Part shown: positions 6,984 to 9,793 of the stretch, in pieces
Layout: each line of letters begins with the position of its first letter
Position numbering within the stretch: position 1 is the first letter of the stretch
DNA from: Firmicutes bacterium UBA1047
Lineage (GTDB): Bacteria > Bacillota > Clostridia > Tissierellales > Sedimentibacteraceae
Assembly (NCBI GenBank): GCA_002316585.1
Contig: DCDU01000172.1
Location: 436 to 10,228, forward strand
Reading direction: 5' to 3'
DNA length: 9,793 bases
Position numbers and translations under genes: made by a program
The notes under the pieces: generated by a model
Told to the model about the DNA's origin: nothing
The model's input: the letters and a program-made list of their open reading frames with translations, nothing else
Database searches by the model: none

Positions 6984-7601
6984 CTAAAAAAATATTGAAA
7001 ACAAAAAATTATACAATATATTAATAACGGGACCTATTATTCGTCCTATTCCCCTGAATACTATCAATAAAAGCATTAAAAATCTAAGGTGATCATAATA
7101 TTTGTAATAAAAATTCCAGACTCTTGCCCCGCCTATGCTTCCTAATATATGGTGTCCGTCAAGAGGCGGTATGGGTAAAAGGTTGAATACCATAAGAACT
7201 AAATTAATATAGACTGTGCTTACCAGCACTTCAAATATTACTTGTCTCAACATTGTATAAGGCATAAACACATCTACCAATTTAATAAACAACATAAATA
7301 AAAATGCTATTAAAAAGTTTGCCGCAGGTCCTGCCAATGATACAATTGCATCATCTCTCCTGGGATTCTTGAAATTCCTGGAGTTTATCATTACAGGCTT
7401 AGCCCAGCCGAAGCCAAATAAAAGCAAACACATAAATCCCATCGGATCTATATGTTTTATGGGATTTAATGTTATACGCCCCTGCAAAAGTGGTGTATTA
7501 TCGCCCATTTTTACTGCTGCATAACCATGCGAAAATTCATGAATCGATATTCCCAACAATATTCCCGGCAGGAATAATAATCTGCTTAATATATAATCCA
7601 T
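6984..7601 (-). CDS. Site-2-protease-like M50 family membrane zinc metalloprotease
   Basis: A 205-residue polytopic membrane protein of the compact YwhC-like M50 group, lacking the PDZ domain of RseP/SpoIVFB relatives. The zinc motif HExxH is H21-E22-F23-S24-H25 in the first membrane helix. NPIKHIDPMG (46-55) and GWAKPV (65-70) are typical of the group. The third zinc ligand lies in NLLPIPPLDG (140-149), with D148. Hydrophobic stretches cover about 5-20, 54-70, 86-110, 120-142 and 175-203. Such proteases cut substrates within the membrane; no substrate can be named here. I chose the ATG at 7601 over the in-frame ATG at 7628 because AAGGAGG lies 4 nt before it. It is the middle gene of a three-gene minus-strand operon, 47 nt after the CNNM gene. 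Confidence 0.93.
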   Translation of the reverse strand: MDYILSRLLFLPGILLGISIHEFSHGYAAVKMGDNTPLLQGRITLNPIKHIDPMGFMCLLLFGFGWAKPVMINSRNFKNPRRDDAIVSLAGPAANFLIAFLFMLFIKLVDVFMPYTMLRQVIFEVLVSTVYINLVLMVFNLLPIPPLDGHHILGSIGGARVWNFYYKYYDHLRFLMLLLIVFRGIGRIIGPVINILYNFLFSIFF

Positions 7602-7605
7602 ATTT

Positions 7606-7612
7606 CCTCCTT
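7606..7612 (-). promoter_or_regulatory. Ribosome binding site deciding the M50 protease start
   Basis: On the minus strand AAGGAGG is placed 4 nt before the ATG at 7601. It lies inside the frame that would run from the ATG at 7628, which has no comparable site. Confidence 0.85.
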
Positions 7613-7648
7613 GTATCAGATAATACATGATATTGCTTAAGAATATCT

Positions 7649-8977
7649 TTATTCATTATCATTGTTTAAATTTTTGTGTACTATTGCCGTTTCCAGCCTT
7701 CTTCCCTTAATTTCGGTAACATGTATTTTAAGTCCGTATTCCTCTAACTCCAATGTGCTTCCATCTTCCGGAATAATTCCCAAAACACCGAAAACCAATC
7801 CTCCGAATGTGTCAAAATCCTCATCGGGAAGCGGTATGTTAAGTTGTTTTGAAACATCGTCCAAATATGCGGAGCCTTTAATCTTCCAGGTATTTTCATC
7901 TATTTTCTCAATTTCCGTTTCTTCAGGCATCAAATAATCATCTTCTAAATTACCTACGATTTGCTCCAATAAATCATTCATTGTTATGATGCCGCTCATT
8001 CCTCCGTATTCATCAAATACAACGGCAAAATGATTTCTTGTTTTTTTCATATTTTGAAACAATACGTCCGTTCTAACCGTTTCAGGAACATAATATGCCG
8101 GTTTCACAGCGTTTTTCATAATATTTTCTCTGCTTTTATCCTCAATTCTGAAGTAATCCTTTATATTCAGAACACCTATTACATTGTCTGCACTTCCGTC
8201 ACATACAGGGTATTTGGAAAGTCTGCTTTCCGCTATTTTTTCATCCCATTCTTCTTCTGTTTCATCAAGCCACAATATAACTACTTCTGTTCTGTGAGTC
8301 ATTACTTCTTCTGCTGTTTTATTGTCAAATTCAAAAACATTTTGAATCATTTCCTTTTCATTTTCATTAATTGACCCCTTTTCGCTTCCAACATCCACCA
8401 TCATCCGAATATCTTCTTCCGTAACTGATTCATCTTCGGAATCGGGATCAATTCCCAATAATCTCAAAACACCGTTGGTGGATGCTGTTAAAAACCAAAC
8501 CAAAGGTGCAAAAATTTTGGATATAAAATACAAAAGACCTGATAGGAGCAAGGCTAATTTTTCCGCATTCTTCATTGCCACTCTCTTAGGTACAAGTTCT
8601 CCAATAACTAAGGTCACATAGGACAAAAGCAATGTTATTAAAACTACCGAAACGGAGTTTAAAACAGAGGCAGGTACAGCAACACCTAATTTTATCAGCC
8701 ATCCTGTCAATCTGCTTGCAAAATTGTCAGCGGCAAAAGCTCCTCCCAAGAGTGATGCCAACGTAATAGAAATCTGAATTACGGAAAGAAATTGTGACGG
8801 TTTATCTGTAAGCTTTGTAAGCCTGATGGCACGTTTATCTCCATCTGCCGCCATTCTCGCCAACCTGTTATCATTCATTGATATAACGGCAATTTCGGCA
8901 GATGCAAAAATGGCGTTAATAAACAGTAAGGTAATTTGTAAAAACAATGGACCCCATATCGAGCCTTCCTCTAACAA
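7649..8977 (-). CDS. CNNM/CBS/CorC-domain membrane protein (hemolysin C / MpfA family)
   Basis: The 442-residue protein has the full family architecture. A CNNM (DUF21) membrane domain spans about 5-185, with hydrophobic segments near 9-33, 62-82, 106-126 and 140-166, and the conserved GELVPKR at 126-132. An acidic linker ([11 protein letters not shown]) leads into [11 protein letters not shown] at 223-233. A pair of CBS domains covers about 220-340, with [16 protein letters not shown] at 317-332. The C-terminal CorC_HlyC domain runs about 355-435. Bacterial relatives such as MpfA and CorC are linked to Mg2+ efflux or magnesium homeostasis; the hemolysin name is historical. The start is TTG at 8977, supported by AGGAGG 8 nt upstream and by no nearby ATG. 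It heads the operon with the M50 protease and cyclo-ligase genes, behind a strong promoter. Confidence 0.94.
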   Translation of the reverse strand: MLEEGSIWGPLFLQITLLFINAIFASAEIAVISMNDNRLARMAADGDKRAIRLTKLTDKPSQFLSVIQISITLASLLGGAFAADNFASRLTGWLIKLGVAVPASVLNSVSVVLITLLLSYVTLVIGELVPKRVAMKNAEKLALLLSGLLYFISKIFAPLVWFLTASTNGVLRLLGIDPDSEDESVTEEDIRMMVDVGSEKGSINENEKEMIQNVFEFDNKTAEEVMTHRTEVVILWLDETEEEWDEKIAESRLSKYPVCDGSADNVIGVLNIKDYFRIEDKSRENIMKNAVKPAYYVPETVRTDVLFQNMKKTRNHFAVVFDEYGGMSGIITMNDLLEQIVGNLEDDYLMPEETEIEKIDENTWKIKGSAYLDDVSKQLNIPLPDEDFDTFGGLVFGVLGIIPEDGSTLELEEYGLKIHVTEIKGRRLETAIVHKNLNNDNE

Positions 8978-8985
8978 AGTAAAAA

Positions 8986-8991
8986 CCTCCT
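8986..8991 (-). promoter_or_regulatory. Ribosome binding site for the TTG start
   Basis: AGGAGG on the minus strand lies 8 nt before the TTG at 8977. It is a full-strength site supporting this non-ATG start of the CNNM protein. Confidence 0.85.
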
Positions 8992-9013
8992 AATTGATTA
9001 AATAATTAAAAAA

Positions 9014-9042
9014 ATAATAACATAGATATTTTTCCCAGTCAA
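9014..9042 (-). promoter_or_regulatory. Sigma-A promoter for the CNNM-M50-cyclo-ligase operon
   Basis: On the minus strand TTGACT (9042-9037) and TATTAT (9019-9014) are 17 bp apart, with TGT just before the -10. This is close to the housekeeping consensus. Transcription would begin near 9007, giving a leader of about 30 nt. Confidence 0.8.
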
Positions 9043-9067
9043 CATTCATTTATTTATCAAATAAAAG

Positions 9068-9096
9068 TTGATATAATATTATATATATTGTAAAAT
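9068..9096 (+). promoter_or_regulatory. Sigma-A promoter for the DUF5317 gene
   Basis: TTGATA (9068-9073) and TAAAAT (9091-9096) are separated by 17 bp of almost pure A/T. The start would be near 9103, about 23 nt before the gene. It is back-to-back with the CNNM operon promoter, with -35 elements 25 bp apart. Confidence 0.75.
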
Positions 9097-9114
9097 TATT
9101 ATAGCTCTATTCCA

Positions 9115-9120
9115 TGGAGG
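9115..9120 (+). promoter_or_regulatory. Ribosome binding site deciding the DUF5317 start
   Basis: TGGAGG lies 5 nt before the ATG at 9126. The in-frame ATG at 9114 overlaps this site and has none of its own. Confidence 0.8.
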
Positions 9121-9125
9121 TATAT

Positions 9126-9704
9126 ATGTTTTTTGAAGCTTTAATATTGGGAATAATCATAGGCTACGTCAGAAAAGGAAAAATATCCAGATTATCATAT
9201 GTTAATTTCAGTTATAGACCCTTGATTTTTATTTCCGCCATATTTTATTTAGGTATTATTGTTATAAATTTAGGGCTTTATGACTATGACTCATTTTTAT
9301 ATTCCGGACTTCTTATGGGCTCAATGATATTGGCCGGATTATTCTTAACAGCAAATTTGAGCATAAAATTCATGTTTGTTCCATTGATAGGTTTATCCTT
9401 AAACTTATTATCATTTTTAGTGAACGGATTTAAATTTCCTCTTCTGCCGGAAGCTGCGGCACAAATATACGGAACGGAAATGGCTGAGCTGTTAATTAAT
9501 GAAAAGTTATTGTTTTATACATCCTCGGAAACCGCATCATTAAGCTTTTTAGGCAATATAATTCCCCTAGGCAGCTGGTTTGTCGTAAGTATAGGAGATA
9601 TAATTGCCGCATTGGGAGTTGTATTTATTGTGCAGGGTATAATGTCGGATAAGTTCATACAAAACAGAAGCAGAATTACTTTTTCAAAGGATATATTCAG
9701 ATAA
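9126..9704 (+). CDS. DUF5317 family membrane protein
   Basis: A 192-residue integral membrane protein of unknown function. Hydrophobic segments lie at about 1-15, 32-51, 58-77, 82-100 and 152-171, separated by short basic loops (RKGKISR at 16-22). The pattern fits DUF5317: a basic patch after the first helix, NGFKFPLLPEA at 100-110, an extracytoplasmic or re-entrant stretch, LGNIIPLG at 142-149, then SIGDIIAALGV at 155-165 in the last helix. The tail after 172 is polar and basic (DKFIQNRSRITFSKD), probably cytoplasmic. It is a single-gene unit with its own promoter and a terminator downstream, divergent from the CNNM operon. No function can be inferred from sequence or neighbours; the family assignment is by recalled motif pattern. 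Confidence 0.8.
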   Translation: MFFEALILGIIIGYVRKGKISRLSYVNFSYRPLIFISAIFYLGIIVINLGLYDYDSFLYSGLLMGSMILAGLFLTANLSIKFMFVPLIGLSLNLLSFLVNGFKFPLLPEAAAQIYGTEMAELLINEKLLFYTSSETASLSFLGNIIPLGSWFVVSIGDIIAALGVVFIVQGIMSDKFIQNRSRITFSKDIFR

Positions 9705-9706
9705 AA

Positions 9707-9765
9707 AAGTCATTCCAAAGGCAAGCTAACCTCATATCCGGGTCCTTTGCCGCTCAGAATGACTT
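9707..9765. repeat. GTCATTC palindromic repeat after the DUF5317 gene
   Basis: AAGTCATTC (9707-9715) pairs perfectly with GAATGACTT (9757-9765). CAAAGG (9716-9721) pairs with CCTTTG (9744-9749), leaving a 7-nt bulge CCGCTCA on the 3' side. ACC (9729-9731) can pair with GGT (9741-9743), leaving a 7-nt bulge CAAGCTA on the 5' side. On the minus strand it reads AAGTCATTCTGAGCGGC, like the GTCATTCTGAGCG-type dispersed repeats of many bacterial genomes. Also on that strand the stem is followed by TTTTTT, so it could stop leftward transcription. Confidence 0.75.
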
Positions 9766-9769
9766 AAAT

Positions 9770-9790
9770 TGCGCTAAAGGCGCATTTTTT
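9770..9790 (+). terminator. Rho-independent terminator of the DUF5317 gene
   Basis: TGCGC (9770-9774) and GCGCA (9780-9784) form a GC-rich stem around a 5-nt loop, followed directly by TTTTTT. The stem is short, but the T-tract and position after the gene and the GTCATTC repeat are typical. Confidence 0.75.
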
Positions 9791-9793
9791 ATT

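Noticed and set aside
7602..7628. M50 protease starting at the ATG at 7628
   Set aside because: The ideal AAGGAGG site is inside that extension and 4 nt before the ATG at 7601, and the extra nine residues are not family-like.
1..9793. A previously undescribed defence, toxin-antitoxin or biosynthetic system
   Set aside because: Every substantial gene falls into a known family with a housekeeping role, and no adjacent set of unknown genes is present. Only the repeats and the broken comFC are unexplained.

Overview
The window looks like ordinary chromosome from a low-GC, probably spore-forming Firmicute of the Clostridia/Tissierellia type. The evidence is AT-rich DNA, strong AGGAGG-type Shine-Dalgarno sites, a TTG start, and a gene pair equivalent to Bacillus yabM-yabN. 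No rRNA, tRNA, CRISPR array, prophage or transposase gene is visible. The genus cannot be fixed from sequence alone.

Left part (1-2998, minus strand): a 14-TM flippase of the MurJ/SpoVB/YabM kind is followed after 1 nt by a YabN-type fusion of a tetrapyrrole-methylase-like domain and MazG, cut by the window edge. A 426-bp divergent intergenic region (2999-3424) separates them from recD2. It holds a promoter for each direction and two copies of a GGGGACA...TGTCCCC hairpin repeat.

Centre (3425-6363, plus strand): recD2, a 5'-3' DNA helicase with a complete motif set, overlaps by 4 nt (ATGA) a ComFC-type zinc-ribbon phosphoribosyltransferase. The comFC frame is broken twice, by an apparent +1 and a compensating -1 shift about 90 nt apart inside the zinc-ribbon region. 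A third copy of the hairpin repeat lies between comFC and the convergent next gene and supplies that gene's last codons and stop.

Right part (8977-6398, minus strand): an operon of a CNNM/CBS/CorC membrane protein (TTG start, strong promoter), a site-2-protease-like M50 membrane metalloprotease, and 5-formyltetrahydrofolate cyclo-ligase. Divergent from it is a DUF5317 membrane protein (9126-9704) with its own promoter. A second, unrelated palindromic repeat of the GTCATTCTGAGCG type and a rho-independent terminator follow it.

The genes serve housekeeping roles: envelope precursor transport, nucleotide house-cleaning, DNA repair/uptake, folate metabolism and membrane proteolysis/ion transport. 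They do not form one pathway. I found no convincing novel multi-gene system. The most interesting content is the family of asymmetric hairpin repeats at gene boundaries and the doubly frameshifted comFC.
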